Positions 43,050 through 54,978 of a stretch of 64,000 nucleotides of DNA are shown piece by piece. This stretch comes from Pyropia haitanensis (taxonomy: Eukaryota > Rhodophyta > Bangiophyceae > Bangiales > Bangiaceae), in NCBI GenBank assembly GCA_008729055.1, contig SDUX01000002.1, positions 3,499,874-3,563,873 on the forward strand. The letters are read 5' to 3'. The notes under the pieces were generated by a model that saw only the letters and a list, made by a program, of their open reading frames with translations, ran no database searches and was not told the origin of the DNA. Each line of letters begins with the position of its first letter. The first letter of the stretch is position 1. Position numbers and translations under genes: made by a program.

Positions 43050-43213
43050 GGCCGTCCAACCGACCGGGACGGGGTGGCGGCAGCGGCGGTGACGGCAGCT
43101 ACTGCTGGGAGCGCCCCCACCCCCGCCGGCGGGTGGCGCGCGTGCCGCACCCGCCCGGGGGGGGGGGGGGCGCGGGGCGGCCGGTGCAGGGGGCTGGGGT
43201 GGGGGGTGGTGCG
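41659..43213. promoter_or_regulatory. Divergent upstream region of amine oxidase and HSF genes
   Basis: Holds the longest homopolymer in the window (30 Gs at 41831-41860), a 20-C run near 42331-42352, CGCCGCGACGG-type repeats at 42460-42530, a T run at 42687-42700, three 47-48 bp repeats at 42703-42835 and a CCG microsatellite at 42981-43048. No supported gene. Confidence 0.5.
42703..42835. repeat. Three tandem units of 47-48 bp in HSF upstream region
   Basis: Units start at 42703, 42750 and 42798. Each begins GTGCGGCCGCTGCTG and contains a T/C tract and TCCGTCGCGGTG; the third is truncated. A partial earlier copy of the GTCGCGGTGTTTT segment lies at 42678-42700. Confidence 0.75.
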
Positions 43214-43495
43214 ATGGCGTCGTTGCCCGCGGCCGGGGGCCCGCCGGCGGCGGCAGCGGAGCAGGGGCCTTTGCCGACAGGGCCACTTGGCGGTCCGGGT
43301 GATGGTGCCAGGGCGGCGGGGGGGGGGGGGGGTGGGGGGGGGTGGCGCTGGCGCTGGCGGTGGGGGTGGCGGTGGGGGTGGCGGTGGGGGTGGTGGTGGG
43401 GGTGGTGCTGGCGGTGGCGGCGGTGGCAGTAGTAGCGGTGGCGGCCGCGGAGGCGGCGGGCGCAGCAGCGGCAAGGGCAGGGTCGGCGGCCGCGC

Positions 43496-43527
<32 letters not shown>

Positions 43528-45622
43528 TGGGCGCCGCGGGGGTCCCGCGCCCCCCGGCGCCCGCCGCCGCCGCCCCGTCCTCGCCGGCGCTCCCCGCGGG
43601 TGGGGCGGGCAGCCTGTCGGCGCCCACTCCCCCCCCCTTCCTCAACAAGCTGTACGAGCTCGTTGACGACCCCGCGACGGCGGAGCTGGTGTCGTGGGAC
43701 CCCACCGACGCGAGCCACCGCCTGTTTACGGTGCACAAGCCGACCGAGTTTAGCCGCGACATCCTGCCGCGCTACTTCAAGCACGAGAACCTCACTTCGT
43801 TCATCCGACAGTACGTTTGGGTGGGAGGGGGGGGCTGGAGCGCGGCGGGTGCGGCTGGCGCGGTGGCCTCGACGGGGGCTCGGGTGGGGTGGGGTGGCGC
43901 TCGCGGCGGCCGTGTGGGGCTGGTGGCTTGTGGTGGTACCAGGCGTGCCCTGGGTGCCGTGGTCGGCATGCTGCGGGGGCTGGCTGCCCGCAAGGGGTGG
44001 GCACTCCCACTAACCCGACTTTTGGTCCGATGCTGCTGGTTGTCATCTTTGGTTTGCCTTGATGCGTGCTCGCGCTCCCCCCCGCCGCTGTCTACCCCCC
44101 TCCTCCTACCTGCCCACCTAGGCTCAACCAGTATGGCTTCAAAAAGATGGACCCTGACCGTTGGACGTTTGGCCACGACAAGTTCCAGCGCGGCCGCCGG
44201 GACCTGCTGCTGGAGATCCCAAGACGAAAGGGCGCCGCCCGTGCGGGTGGCGCCGCGTCGGGCGGCGGCGGCGGCGGTGGCGGCGCGACCGGCGGCGGTG
44301 GCGGTGGCGACGGGGCCGCCGGCGCCGCCAGCCGCGGCGGCCGTGGCGGCGGCGGCGCGTTTGGCGGGTCGGCCCCCCTGGACGCCAAGGCGGTGGTGGA
44401 GCTGGGCAACTTTGGCCTGCGCAACGAGATGGACCTGCTCAAGCGGGACAAGGACCTCCTCGTGCGGGAGCTGATGGTCACCCGCCAGCAGGAGATGAAG
44501 CTCAAGTCCAAGTGCGACACGCTCGAGACGCGGGTGCTCAAGCTCGAGTCCTCCACCGCGCAGATGCAGCAGTTCATCCTCCACTACTTTTCGCAGATCC
44601 TCGCGTCCGTGTCGTCGGCGCCGCGGAAGCGCAAGCGCCTGCCCCCCGCGCGCGACGTGGGCGACGAGCACGACGAGGGCGGCGCGTTTGCCGACGATGA
44701 GGCGCTGACGGTGGCGGCGCCGCTCGGGACGGCGGGCCTCGACTCGTCGAGCACCGAGCTCCTCCGCAACATGATGCGGCAGATGATGGTCAGCGGGGGG
44801 GTCGGGCCGCCTGCAGGGATGGGGGGCGGGGTGGGGGGGGGGGGAGGTGGGGCTTCCGCCGCCGCAGCTGCGGCCGCCGCTGCGGCGGCCGCCGCCGCTG
44901 GTCCGGGCGGTGGGGGTCACGGGAGCGGCGTGGGGGGCGTTGTTGGTGGCGGTGGAGGTGCCGACGCCATGGCGAGCAGCTCCTCCCTGGGTGCCCTGGA
45001 TGGCCCCGCGTACGGGCCGCCGGCGGGCGGCGGCGGGCGGGCGGAAATGGTCGGCCTCAGCGGCTATGGCATGATGGAAGCGGACGGCGGCAGCGGCGGC
45101 AGCGGTGGCCTCGGCGGCTACGAGCCGCCGCTCGCCGCCCCGTCCGTGTCGTTTGGCCACCTGCCTGCCTTCCCACCCGCGCTGGTGCAGGAGCTGCCCC
45201 ACAGCTCCTCCGAGGCCAGCACCAGCACCGGCGGCCGGGGGGGTCCCGCTGGGGGTGTCCCGGCCGGCGGGCGTGACCGTGGCCGTGGGAGGGCGGCCGG
45301 CGGTGGCGGGGGCGCGTCGGCCGGCGGCGGGCCCGCCGCCGCCGCCCCCGCCGTCTTGCCGTGGCCGTCCACCGACGCGTCGCCGCCCACCTCCTCTGCG
45401 GCCGCGTCGTCGGTGGACGCGGCGGTCGCCGCGGCGTCGCTGGGCGGCGGCGGCGCCTACTACCCGCTGGCGCTGGCGGCGCCGCCCATCTCGGCCGCTT
45501 CGCCAGCGTCGTCCGCGGGTCCCGCCTCGTACGACACGTCCGTGGCGGCCGCCTCGGCGCCGGGACCGCCGCCATCCGCCGCGCACGCCTCTGACGCTGG
45601 CGGCCACCCGCTCGCGCTTCTC

Positions 45623-45656
<34 letters not shown>

Positions 45657-46830
45657 TGCCACCACCGGCGGGGGTACCATCGGCGGGGGCGCCATCCAGC
45701 TTGGTGGCGGCCCTCGCCAATGGACACCCCAGGCCGCACGGGGCGGGCGCGGCGTCTGGCGCGGCGGCCGCGGCAGCGGCGCGGCAGGGGCGGCCACCGA
45801 CCGCGGGCGCGGCGGGCACGGCGACGCCGCCACCGCCTGGCGCGGCGGGCGGGCCGTACCGGATGCCGGCCGCCGCCCCTTCCGCAGCGGGGCCGGCGGC
45901 CGGTCGGCCGGCCGCGGCGGGGGGCGCCAAGGGCGGCCGCCCGGTGAGCGGCGGCGCCCGCCGCGGCGGCGGCTACCGCCACCGTGGCGCCGCCGCCGTG
46001 CCCCTGACCGCGGCGGCGGCGGCGACGGGGGCGCCCTCGTCTCCGCCGCCGGCGTCCAAAGCCTCCCCCGCGATCGTGGCGGGGGCGGGGGCGGGAGCGC
46101 CTCCCCCCCCGCTCCCCCCCCCCCCCCCCCCCCTCCCTCTCCCAGCGGCGCTGCCCGTGTCGACCCTCCCCCTGGCGGTGCCCGGCCGGCCGCCGTCGAC
46201 CCCCCCCCCACCGCGTACGGCACGCCCGCCCTGCCGTCGACGCCGACGACGGTGAGCCTGCCGGGCGGGGGGTCTGTGCCAATGTCGCCCGCCTTTTCCG
46301 CGTCGGGCTTGCCGCTGCTGTCGCCGCTTCGTGCCGACGACTTTGGGGGCGGCGGCCTCGGTGGCGCCGGCGTCAGCGGCGACGGCGGCGACGGCGGCGG
46401 GGTTGGTGGCATGGCCGGCCTCGGCGGCGGCCTGGGCGGCGGCCTCGGCGGCGGCGGCCTCGGCGGCGGCGGCGGCCTCGGCGGCGGCGGCGGCCTCGGC
46501 GGCGGCGGCGGCCTCGGCGGCGGCGGTGGCCTCGGCGGCGGCGGCACTGGCGCTGGGAATGGCGGCGGCGGCACCGGCGGCGGCACCGGCGCTGGGAATG
46601 GCGGCGGCGGTACCGGCGGCGGCGGCGGCGCGTCGGGCGGCAGCGTCGGCATGGGCGTCAGCGGCGGCACGTCGGCGGCAGACGGGTCGGCGCTGCTGGG
46701 CCTGGACGACCTCCTCGACGATGACGACGTCCTCCGCTCCTTCCCGCCCCTCACCGAGCTGCCGGTCGGCACCAACATTGACGCGCTGGTGCGGCAGATT
46801 GAGGCGTTCCGCAGCGACGCGGACGGCTGA
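43214..46830 (+). CDS. HSF: Heat shock transcription factor (HSF)
   Basis: Binds heat shock elements as a trimer in the nucleus. The ATG at 43214 (MASLPAAGGPPAAAAEQG) is preferred to 43302; its frame shifts in G runs at 43318-43343. The DNA-binding domain reads PPFLNKLYELVDDPATAELV to YFKHENLTSFIRQ, then after the intron LNQYGFKKMDPDRW and FQRGRRDLLLEI. The intron position matches the classic plant HSF one. Next come a Gly linker, the HR-A/B coiled coil (NEMDLLKRDKDLLVRELMV to SSTAQMQQFILHYF) and a basic PRKRKRLPPARD nuclear signal. The long C-terminal region is Ala/Pro/Gly-rich with a frame break in the 20-C run 46114-46133, a (G)nL repeat (46400-46560), and an acidic-hydrophobic activation-like end, LLGLDDLLDDDDVLRSFPPL. 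Confidence 0.92.
43811..44121 (+). other. HSF intron in the DNA-binding domain
   Basis: 311 nt, donor GTACGT, acceptor cccacctag. Phase 2: exon 1 ends in ca and exon 2 supplies g, making the Gln codon of SFIRQ-LNQYGF. Confidence 0.93.
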
Positions 46831-47364
46831 GGCGCGCGCCGTCGGGGGCGGTCGCGGCTCCCCCCCTCGGCCCTGTTGTGGTTTCCCGCGGGTCCTTGTG
46901 TGGGCTGCTTGTCGGTGAGGGTGCGTGTGTCTAGCTGGGTGCACGGGTGGTCGGGCGGGGGCGGAGGGGGGGGGGGGGGTGCCGCGTGTGTGGACGGGCG
47001 TGTGCGCCGCGCGGGTTCCAAACGGCAAAGCGGCGGCGGCGGCGCGGGGCAGGGGGGGGGGAGGGGGGGGGACCGCGGCGTGGCCGCCGCGGCGCATCCG
47101 GGGGTCCCCTGCGCTGCACAGGGGGGCAGCGCGCGCGCGGCGCTCGCGGCGGGCCACGGCGCGGCGGCGCGGCACCCGCGCGTGGCAAACGGCGGCGGAG
47201 CCGCCGCGGCGGTCGGGCCGGCCCGCGCACCGCCCGTCGCGGCGGCGGCGGGCGCCGCGGCGCCGCCGCCCCAGCGGCAGACGGCAGCAGTCTGCGCACC
47301 CCTCCCGCCCGCCCCCCCCCGCCGCCCGCTGCCCCCTGCCGTCCCCATCCCACCCACCATACAA

Positions 47365-47396
<32 letters not shown>

Positions 47397-47706
47397 GGGC
47401 CGTTCCGTCCATAGACTCGACCGTTTCCTTTTGGGCCGCGCCGCCGCCCCCGCGGTGCACGCGGGCCGCCCCCCTCCCCGCCGCCGCCGTGCACGCACGT
47501 TGCCCACTCCCGCGCACCCCCGCATGCCCACGCCCACCGTACGCCTCCCTCCGCCCCCCTGCCGGCGCCACCGTGGTGCCCTCCGCACCACCCTCCCCCC
47601 CCCCCCCCCCCCCCCCCACCACCCCCTCTCCCATCCTCGCGGCGGGCGTGCCGCCCGCCCAGCCGGCCACCCACCCACCCACCCCCCCCCCCCCCCCCCC
47701 CCCCCC
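46831..47706. other. Convergent 3' region, HSF and PAK
   Basis: G-runs at 46964-46979 and 47050-47070, C-runs at 47586-47617 and 47684-47706. No supported gene; long open frames here are shadows of base composition. Confidence 0.55.
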
Positions 47707-48040
47707 TCATTTACCCAACCCGCCCCCCCCCCGCCCCTCCCGGTCCGCGACGACCGCCCGGAACAGCGCGGCGGCGGCGGCGCGCCCCCCCCCCGCGGCG
47801 CGGAGGAACGGGTGGCCCGCCACCAGCGCCGCCGCGGTCGGCCGGCCCGCCGGGTCGGCCGCGCAGCACGCGGCGATGAGGTCACAAAACGCGGGCGACC
47901 ACGCCGCGCCCGCCGCGCGGGCGCCCACCACCGCCGCCGCCGCCGCCGCCGGGGGGGGGCACCACCCACCCCCGCCGACGGTGCCGCCGCCGCCGCCGCC
48001 ACCGGCACTGGCGGCGACGGCGTGGCGTGTCTCCTCGACG

Positions 48041-48075
<35 letters not shown>

Positions 48076-49397
48076 CCGTCCGTGTCCGACTCGGCATGGG
48101 AGCGGGTCGGGGTGGTGGCGGTTGGGGTCGGGGTGGGGGTGGCGGTGGGGGTGGGGGTGGGCAGCGTGCTGGTGGCGGGCCCCCGCGTGGCGGGCGCGGG
48201 CGCCGCCGCGCCCGCCGCGGCGATGAGGTACATGGCGCGGAGCGGCGGGAGGCCCAGGTGCGGCGGCGCCCCGTCGGCCAGCTCGATCGCCAGCACGCCC
48301 GCCGCCCACACGTCGGCGGCGGCGCCGTACGGGTCGCCGCGGATGACCTCGGGGGCCATCCAAAAGGGCGTGCCTGTGGTGGGGTACCGAAAAACCAGGG
48401 GGGGGGGGGGGGGGGAGGGGGGGGGGAAGAGACGCGCGGGGCGGACGGCAGGGCAGCGGGATGCAGAGGCCACCACGTGGGGGGGGGGGGGGAGGGGGGG
48501 GGTTGGGGGCAGGCCGTGGCGGATCGAGCCGGCGGTTAGTCGGCCGGCCACACACGCAGGCGGGCGGCGGCGGCGGCGGCGGCGGCGGCGGCTGCCGCCC
48601 GTAGCCGCGTCCGCCCTCCCCCCCCCCCCCCCTCTGACCGTCTCGCCCTCCCCTCCGTCCCCCCCCCCCCCCTCCCGCCTCGGCTGCACCCCTGCTCCCC
48701 AGCCGCCGCCGCGCGACCCCCTCCCGCCAAACGGAGAAAAAAACCATGAAAAAAAAAAAAAAAAGGGAGAGAGAGCGAGGTCCGCACGTACCGACGACGG
48801 TGTGACGGGCGCCCCCCGGCGGCAGCGCGGCGGCAAAGCCAAAGTCCCCGACCTTGACCCGCCCGTCGGTCGCGACGAGCGTATTGTCGCTCTTGACGTC
48901 CCGGTGGATGCGGCCGGTACGGTGGAGGGCGGCGAGGCCGGCGAGCACCTCGGCAAGGATGTAGGCGATGAGCGGCTCGGGCAGGCCCGGGGGGGTCCCC
49001 GGCCGGTGGGGGGGGGGGGGGGGGGGGCGCCCGCCGTGACCGCGCGCACGCCGCCGCCGCCACCGCCACCACCACCGCCGCCGCCGCCGCCACTGCTGCT
49101 GCTGCTGCCGCTGCCGCTGCCGCTGCCGCTGCCGCTGCCGCCGCCGCCGCCGCTGCCGCGGTCCATCCCGGGACCAACGGCGGGCACGCCCGCCGCGACG
49201 CGCCCCGCCGCCCAGCTGAGCACGTCCGTCAAGCACCCGCCGTCCATATACTCCATCACCATCCACAGCCGGCGGTCCCACACAAACGCCTCTGCGCAGC
49301 CGACGAGGCGGCTGGCGCCGGCGTCCACCCCTCCCCCCCCCCCCCCCCCACCCGCACCCCCCCCCTCCGCACAACAACCCCCACGAGCCGCCCCCGC

Positions 49398-49428
<31 letters not shown>

Positions 49429-49664
49429 GCGGCGGCGGCGTCACGCATGACGCCCACCTCCGCGGCGTACAGCTGCCAGTCGCGCCCGTCGACGGGCGCG
49501 ACGACCTTGACCGCCACCACCTCCCCCGTCGCCGCCCACACCGACCGGTACACCGTCGCGGTGCTGCCGGCACCCACCGCGACGAGCGGGCCCAGCACCG
49601 ACGTTGGGTCCACGACGGGGAAGGCCGCCGCCGCCGCCGCCGCCAGGCCGACCGCCCCGCCACC

Positions 49665-49717
<53 letters not shown>

Positions 49718-50380
49718 CGCCGCCGTCGGCGGGCGTCGCGGCGCGCGCGGCGGCGGCGGCGGTGGCGGCCGCGACGCCGCCGCCGCGCCCCCCCCCCGCG
49801 CCCGCGCCGGCGAGGTAGAGCTCCCGCGCCGTTGCCGGCGGCGGCCGCCCCGCCGGCGGCGGTGGCAGCCCGCCGCGGGTGGCCACCGCGGGTGGTGGTG
49901 GCGGCGGCGGCGGCAGCAGCGGCGGTGGCGGCGGCGGCGGCGGCGGTGGGGGGGGTGGGGGTGGTGGTGGTGGCGGGAAGAGTGGCGCCGCCGCGGGTGG
50001 CGGCGGGGGCCACCCCCACGGCACCACTGGCGGCGGCGGCGACGCGGGTGGCGGCGGGGACCCCGCGCGGCGGCCGTCGCTGCCGCCACCGTCGCCGCCG
50101 CCGTCGATGCCGTCGGTGGCGGCGGCGGTGGGGGTGGGGGTGGTGGTGGGGGTGGCGCCCGCGGCGGCCGCCCAGCCGCCCCAGCCGCCATCCCCGCCGT
50201 CATCGGTGGAGGGAAACGAGCTCGGCCGGCCCGCCACGGCGGGCCACGCGGCGGCCACCGCCGCCGCCGTGCCGCCGCCGTCGCTCCCATCGTCCCCGTC
50301 GTGGCTGCCGGCGGTCGCCCAGCGGCTGTCGACCGCCGGGACGGCGGTGACGGCGCCGCCCCGCCGGCCACCGCCGCCGC

Positions 50381-50411
<31 letters not shown>

Positions 50412-51042
50412 GCCGCCACCGCCGCCACCACCACCGCCGCCAGCCGCGGCGGTGGCGACCGCGGCCGCGGCGGGTGCCGCCGGGGGGGGCGGCCACGCCC
50501 ACCCACCGCCGGCGGCACCCACCCCGTCGGCGGCGGATACGCCCGCCCAGACGCCTTCCCCATCCGCCGTTGGCGGGCCGCCCAGACCGTCGGCCGCCGC
50601 CGCCGCCGCCGCCGCCGGCACCGCCGCCACCGCCGCCACCGCCGCCACCGCCGCCACCGGCGGCGGCACCGGCGGCAGTGGCGGCAGTGGCGGCGGCGGC
50701 GGCACGCGCGGCCACCCCCCACGGGCCGGCGCCCCCCCCCCCCCTCCACGTCCCCACCGCCACCCACAGCGGCGGCCGCCACGGGCGGCGGCGGCGCCCC
50801 CCCCCCCCCCCCCCGCCGCGCACGGAGCGGTGGCACCGGCGCTGGGGAGGGCGGCACCCCCCCCCCCCCGGCGCGGCCGACCGGCGGCGCAGCGCGCCCG
50901 CGGCGAGCGCGTCGGCCCAGCCGGCGGGCAGGCCGACCAGCCGCCCGCCGCCGCCGTCGGCAACGTGCACCACGTGGCGGAGGGCGGTCGGGCGGCCAAC
51001 GGCAACCGCCGCGGCGGCGGCGGCGGCCGCCGCCGCCGCCGC

Positions 51043-51090
<48 letters not shown>

Positions 51091-51972
51091 GGCCGCCGCG
51101 GTGGTGGGGGGGGGGGGGTGGTGGGGGTGGGGGTGGGGGGGGTGGTGGTGCCGGCCGCCGCCCGTGTCGGGGTGCTCGCCGCGGACGCGTCGGCGGTGGT
51201 GGCGACGGGGGGGGGGAGGGGGTGCGCGGGGCGCCCGCCCAGGCCGCCGCCGCCGCTGGCCCGCCGTGGGTGGCCGCCGACGGGCTGCCGCCGCCGGCGG
51301 CGGCGGCGGCGGCGGCCGCCGCGGCGGCCGCGGCGGCGGTGGTGGCGGCGGCGGTGGCGGCGGCGGCGGCGGCGTCGGCGTCGACCCCCCCCCCCCCCCC
51401 CCCAAGCGCAGGCGGCGGCGGGAGCGGAACACCCCCCCCCCCCCCCCCCCCCCGGGGAGGCGGACCCCCCCCCCCCCCCGGGCTGGCGGCATCCCCCCCC
51501 CCCCCCCCCTCCGGCGCCGCGGGGATGGCGTGCCACCAGTGGCACCCCCCCACCCCCCCCCCACCCCCCCCCCCTCCCCCACCCCGCCGTGGCCGCGGCA
51601 GCCGCCGGCGGCCACTCGACGGGGATGGGGGCACCGGGCTGCGGCGGCCGCCGCCGCCGCCGCCACCACCACCACCACCACCCCCACCCCCCCCACCACT
51701 CCCCCCATCCGAGTAGATGGTAAAGGCGGGCGACGCGGACGCGCCGCCAGACGCGGCGCGGCGGTCGCGGGGGGGGGGGGGGGGGTGCCCGCCGGGGGGG
51801 GGGGGGGCGCCCGTCGGTCGACGCGCCCCGCGCGGCGGGAGCCGCCGCCGCCGCCGCCGCCGGCGTCGGCGTTGCCGCCGCGGCGGGGGTCACCCCCCCG
51901 CCCCAGCGTGCCACCGACGGCCACCCACCGGCGGCACCGGCCGCACCAGCCGCACCAGCCGGCATGGCGGTG

Positions 51973-52016
<44 letters not shown>

Positions 52017-52669
52017 CCCCCCCCGGGCGGGCGGGCGGTCGCCGCCGAGGGCGATGCGCACAAAGTCGTCGACGCCCGACAGGCTGCCGGCGGCGTCGAC
52101 CGCCACGTGCGCGCGGATGGTAAACGCGGTGGGCGCGGAGATGGCGACGCCGCCGGGGGGGGGGGGGGGGGGGTGCCGCCGCCCGCCCCGCCGGCCGACG
52201 CCGCCGGCGGTGACCGCGCCGCCGCCGGCGGTGGTCCCCCCACCACCACCACCGCCATAGCCGCCACCAGCAACTCCCCCCCCCCCCCCCACCACCACCA
52301 CCACCACCACCACCACCACCACCACCACCACTACCACCACCACCACCGCCACCCCCACCCCCACCACCACCACTGCCGAGGCCACTGCCAATGGCAGAGC
52401 CACCGCTGAGGCTGCCCGCGCTGCCGTCACTCCCCCCCGGCGGGTGGTTCTCTTTGCCACCGCGGCGGCGCCAGCGGCCTGGCGGTGTCACCGCGGTGGC
52501 GGCGGCGCCGCCGCCGCCGCCCGTGGGGGGGGGCGCCGCGGGGGGGGGGTACACGCGCCGGCGGCCTTGGCCGCCTCGATGGGCAGCGCCGGTGCGGTGG
52601 TGTTGGGGGGGGGGGGTTGGCCGCCGCGTCGGGGGGGAGAAAGACGCCAGAGCGGAGGCGGCGGAGCAT
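47707..52669 (-). CDS. STE20/PAK-family protein kinase with CRIB domain
   Basis: A Rho/Rac-regulated Ser/Thr kinase. The start ATG at 52669 gives [26 protein letters not shown] motif, [20 protein letters not shown], lies at about 52150-52040. Then follow about 800 codons of Gly/Pro/Ala-rich sequence with several frame breaks at C runs. The kinase domain runs from [20 protein letters not shown] (Gly loop) and VAVKVV (Lys) through [25 protein letters not shown] (plus positions near 48885-48910) and [11 protein letters not shown]. It crosses an intron into [20 protein letters not shown] and [15 protein letters not shown] and ends [20 protein letters not shown] ... [14 protein letters not shown] is the STE20-type activation segment. 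Gly/Ser and Gly-rich inserts break the N-lobe and C-lobe loops, which is unusual. Stop near 47707. Confidence 0.85.
48374..48791 (-). other. Intron in PAK activation loop
   Basis: 418 nt on the minus strand, donor GTACGT and acceptor ccaccacag. It splits the Gly codon of [11 protein letters not shown] (phase 1) and joins two frames correctly. Contains T runs in the transcribed strand near 48740-48765. Confidence 0.9.
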
Positions 52670-52984
52670 GGTGAGGGGGGGGGGGGGGGGTGGGTAGGGG
52701 GAGAGGCGGGGGGGGGGTGGATGGTGGGGACGGACGCTGGCAGGAGGAGGGGGGGGGGGGGTGGGAAGTCGTTGGCCGCACCAGGGGCGGCGTCGTCCAA
52801 CGATGGGGGGGGGGGAGGGGGGGGGGGAGCGGTACCGTTGGCGACGCCGGCGGTCGACGCGGGCGGCGAGCCGCGGGCGACGGGCGGCACGCACGGCACA
52901 GGGGGCTCGCGGGGAAAAAGCGGCGCCCGCGGTGGGCGCCGCGTCGGCGCCGTCGACAGCCGCGGCGGCGGCGGCGGCGGCGCG

Positions 52985-53019
<35 letters not shown>

Positions 53020-53946
53020 ACGGCGACGGCGGCGGCGGCGGCGCGGGCGGCGGCGGCGGTGGTGGCGGCGGCGGTGGCGGCGGCGGCGGCGGGGGGGGGC
53101 GCGAGCGCGGACGCGCGCGCAGGGGGGGGGCGGCGGGGGATGGGGGCGGCGGCGGCGGCGGCGACGGCGGCGGCGGTGGCGGGATCCGCAGCGTGGGGGG
53201 GGGGGGAGGGGTGCCGCCGCCGCGTGGGCGTGGCGGGGAGGGGTAGGGGGGGGGGAGAAGGCCGCAGGGGGTGGTGCGCTTGACCCGCCCACCGCCGCGG
53301 CGGTGTGGCGCGCGCGTGGCGGGGCACGGAGGGAGGGGGCGGGGGGGGGAGGCGGGTGCCCCCGCCCGCGCCCCGCGCCGCGCCGCCGCGGGTGGTCTGC
53401 TTTTTTTTCGGTTTTTTGAACGCGCGGCGGCGGCGCGCGCGCGCGCGTCCCCGTTTTGAACCGCGGTTTGAACCGCGCGAGGGGGGTTGGGCGGGGGGGG
53501 GGGGGGGGGGTGGACGACGACGGCCCCGCGTCGCGCCGCGGGAGTGGAAATTCGAGGCGTTGTGGATGGAGTTTGTTGGGTGGGTGTTGGGGGGGGGGGG
53601 GGGGCGGGAATGGGAAATGCGTGTGGTGTGTGTGTGTAAGTGAAATGGTGTGGTGTGTAAGTGCGGGTGGGGATTGGGGGTCCTACTACATACAGCCTGT
53701 CGCGGCCGGATCGTTGGGTGTCGATTGGATCGGTTGGGTGGGGGGGTTTGGCGGGGCCCGGGGCCCGAGGGACGGTCGTCGCCGTCGACGCCACCCGCCG
53801 CCGTGCCGCGGATTGCTTTGACCCAAAGCGCCGCCGTCATCGTCCGTCCAGCGTTGGCTGCCATCGATCGCCAGCGCTGTCCGTACTGCTGTCTACCGCG
53901 CTCTCACCGACCACCGTTCTCCGCCCCCCCCCCCGCACTCGTCATC
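52670..53946. promoter_or_regulatory. Divergent upstream region, PAK and RACK1
   Basis: G runs at 52675-52690, 52750-52760 and 52806-52828, GGC microsatellites at 52967-53170, then less G-rich sequence with TG-rich segments at 53560-53660. The 200 bases before RACK1 are probably its 5' UTR. No gene supported. Confidence 0.5.
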
Positions 53947-54978
53947 ATGTCCGAGACGCTGGGCCTCCGCGGCTACCTCAAAGGCCATGGCGGGTGGGTG
54001 ACGTCCCTGGCGACCACCCTCGACAACAGCGACGTGCTGCTGTCGGCGTCGCGCGACAAGACGGTGATTGTGTGGCAGCTGACGCGGGATGGCAAGGACA
54101 ACTCGTACGGGTACCCCAAGCGTGCGCTCCACGGCCACTCGCACTTTGTGTCGGACGTGGTGCTGTCGTCGGACGGCCAGTTTGCGCTGTCCGCGTCGTG
54201 GGACCACACGCTGCGGCTGTGGGACCTGGCGACGGGCCTGACGACGCGCCGGTTTGTGGGTCACACCAAGGACGTGCTGTCGGTCGCCTTTTCGGCCGAC
54301 AACCGCCAGATCGTGTCGTCGTCGCGGGACAAGACGATCAAGCTGTGGAACACGCTCGGCGAGTGCAAGTACTCGATCCAGGAGGAGGGCCACACCGAGT
54401 GGGTGTCGTGCGTCCGCTTCTCCCCGTCGACGGCCAACCCGCTGATCGTGTCGTGCGGGTGGGACAAGCTGGTCAAGGTGTGGAACCTGACCAACTGCAA
54501 GCTCCGCACCAACCTGGTCGCCCACACGGGCTACCTCAACTCGGTGACCGTCTCGCCCGACGGCTCCCTCTGCGCGTCGGGCGGCAAGGACGGCACGGCC
54601 ATGCTGTGGGACCTGCAGGAGGGCAAGCACCTCTACTCGCTCGAGGCCAATGACATTATCCACGCGCTGTGCTTCTCGCCCAACCGCTACTGGCTGTGCG
54701 CGGCGACCAACTCGTGCGTCAAGATCTGGGACCTCGAGTCCAAGTCGGTCGTTGCCGAGCTCCGCGACGAGTACGTGATTGGGAAGAAGAGCGCCAACGC
54801 GGCGGCCATCTCGCTCGCCTGGTCGAGCGACGGCTCCACCCTCTTTGCGGGCTACACCGACGGCGTCATCCGCGTGTGGGGGGTGGGCTCGGCGGGGCTG
54901 TCGCTCGGCGTGGCGGGCGGCCTCGACGCGGCAACGGCCGACGTGGACGCCCCGCCCGCCGAGTTTCCCGCCGCCTAG
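53947..54978 (+). CDS. RACK1: RACK1, 40S ribosome-associated WD40 scaffold protein
   Basis: 343 residues, intact, intronless. A seven-bladed beta propeller bound to the 40S head that links ribosomes to kinases. The start [20 protein letters not shown] is typical. All seven WD repeats are visible: [70 protein letters not shown] and [12 protein letters not shown]. Family blocks [20 protein letters not shown] and [20 protein letters not shown] are almost universal. The C-terminus has an extra tail of about 30 Ala/Gly/Asp-rich residues. There is no long G or C run, and codon usage is strongly G/C-ending as in a highly expressed gene. It serves as an internal control showing that run-free genes here are unbroken. 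Confidence 0.98.
   Translation: MSETLGLRGYLKGHGGWVTSLATTLDNSDVLLSASRDKTVIVWQLTRDGKDNSYGYPKRALHGHSHFVSDVVLSSDGQFALSASWDHTLRLWDLATGLTTRRFVGHTKDVLSVAFSADNRQIVSSSRDKTIKLWNTLGECKYSIQEEGHTEWVSCVRFSPSTANPLIVSCGWDKLVKVWNLTNCKLRTNLVAHTGYLNSVTVSPDGSLCASGGKDGTAMLWDLQEGKHLYSLEANDIIHALCFSPNRYWLCAATNSCVKIWDLESKSVVAELRDEYVIGKKSANAAAISLAWSSDGSTLFAGYTDGVIRVWGVGSAGLSLGVAGGLDAATADVDAPPAEFPAA

Noticed and set aside
43302..43304. HSF start at the ATG in the DNA-binding-domain frame
   Set aside because: The ATG at 43214 gives a more natural N-terminus and joins the domain frame by the same G-run break seen in other genes. Transcript data could reverse this choice.
45057..52460. 2467-residue open frame on the minus strand
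   Set aside because: It results from the rarity of stop codons in G+C-rich DNA. Only parts of it belong to the PAK gene; the rest is antisense to HSF or low complexity.
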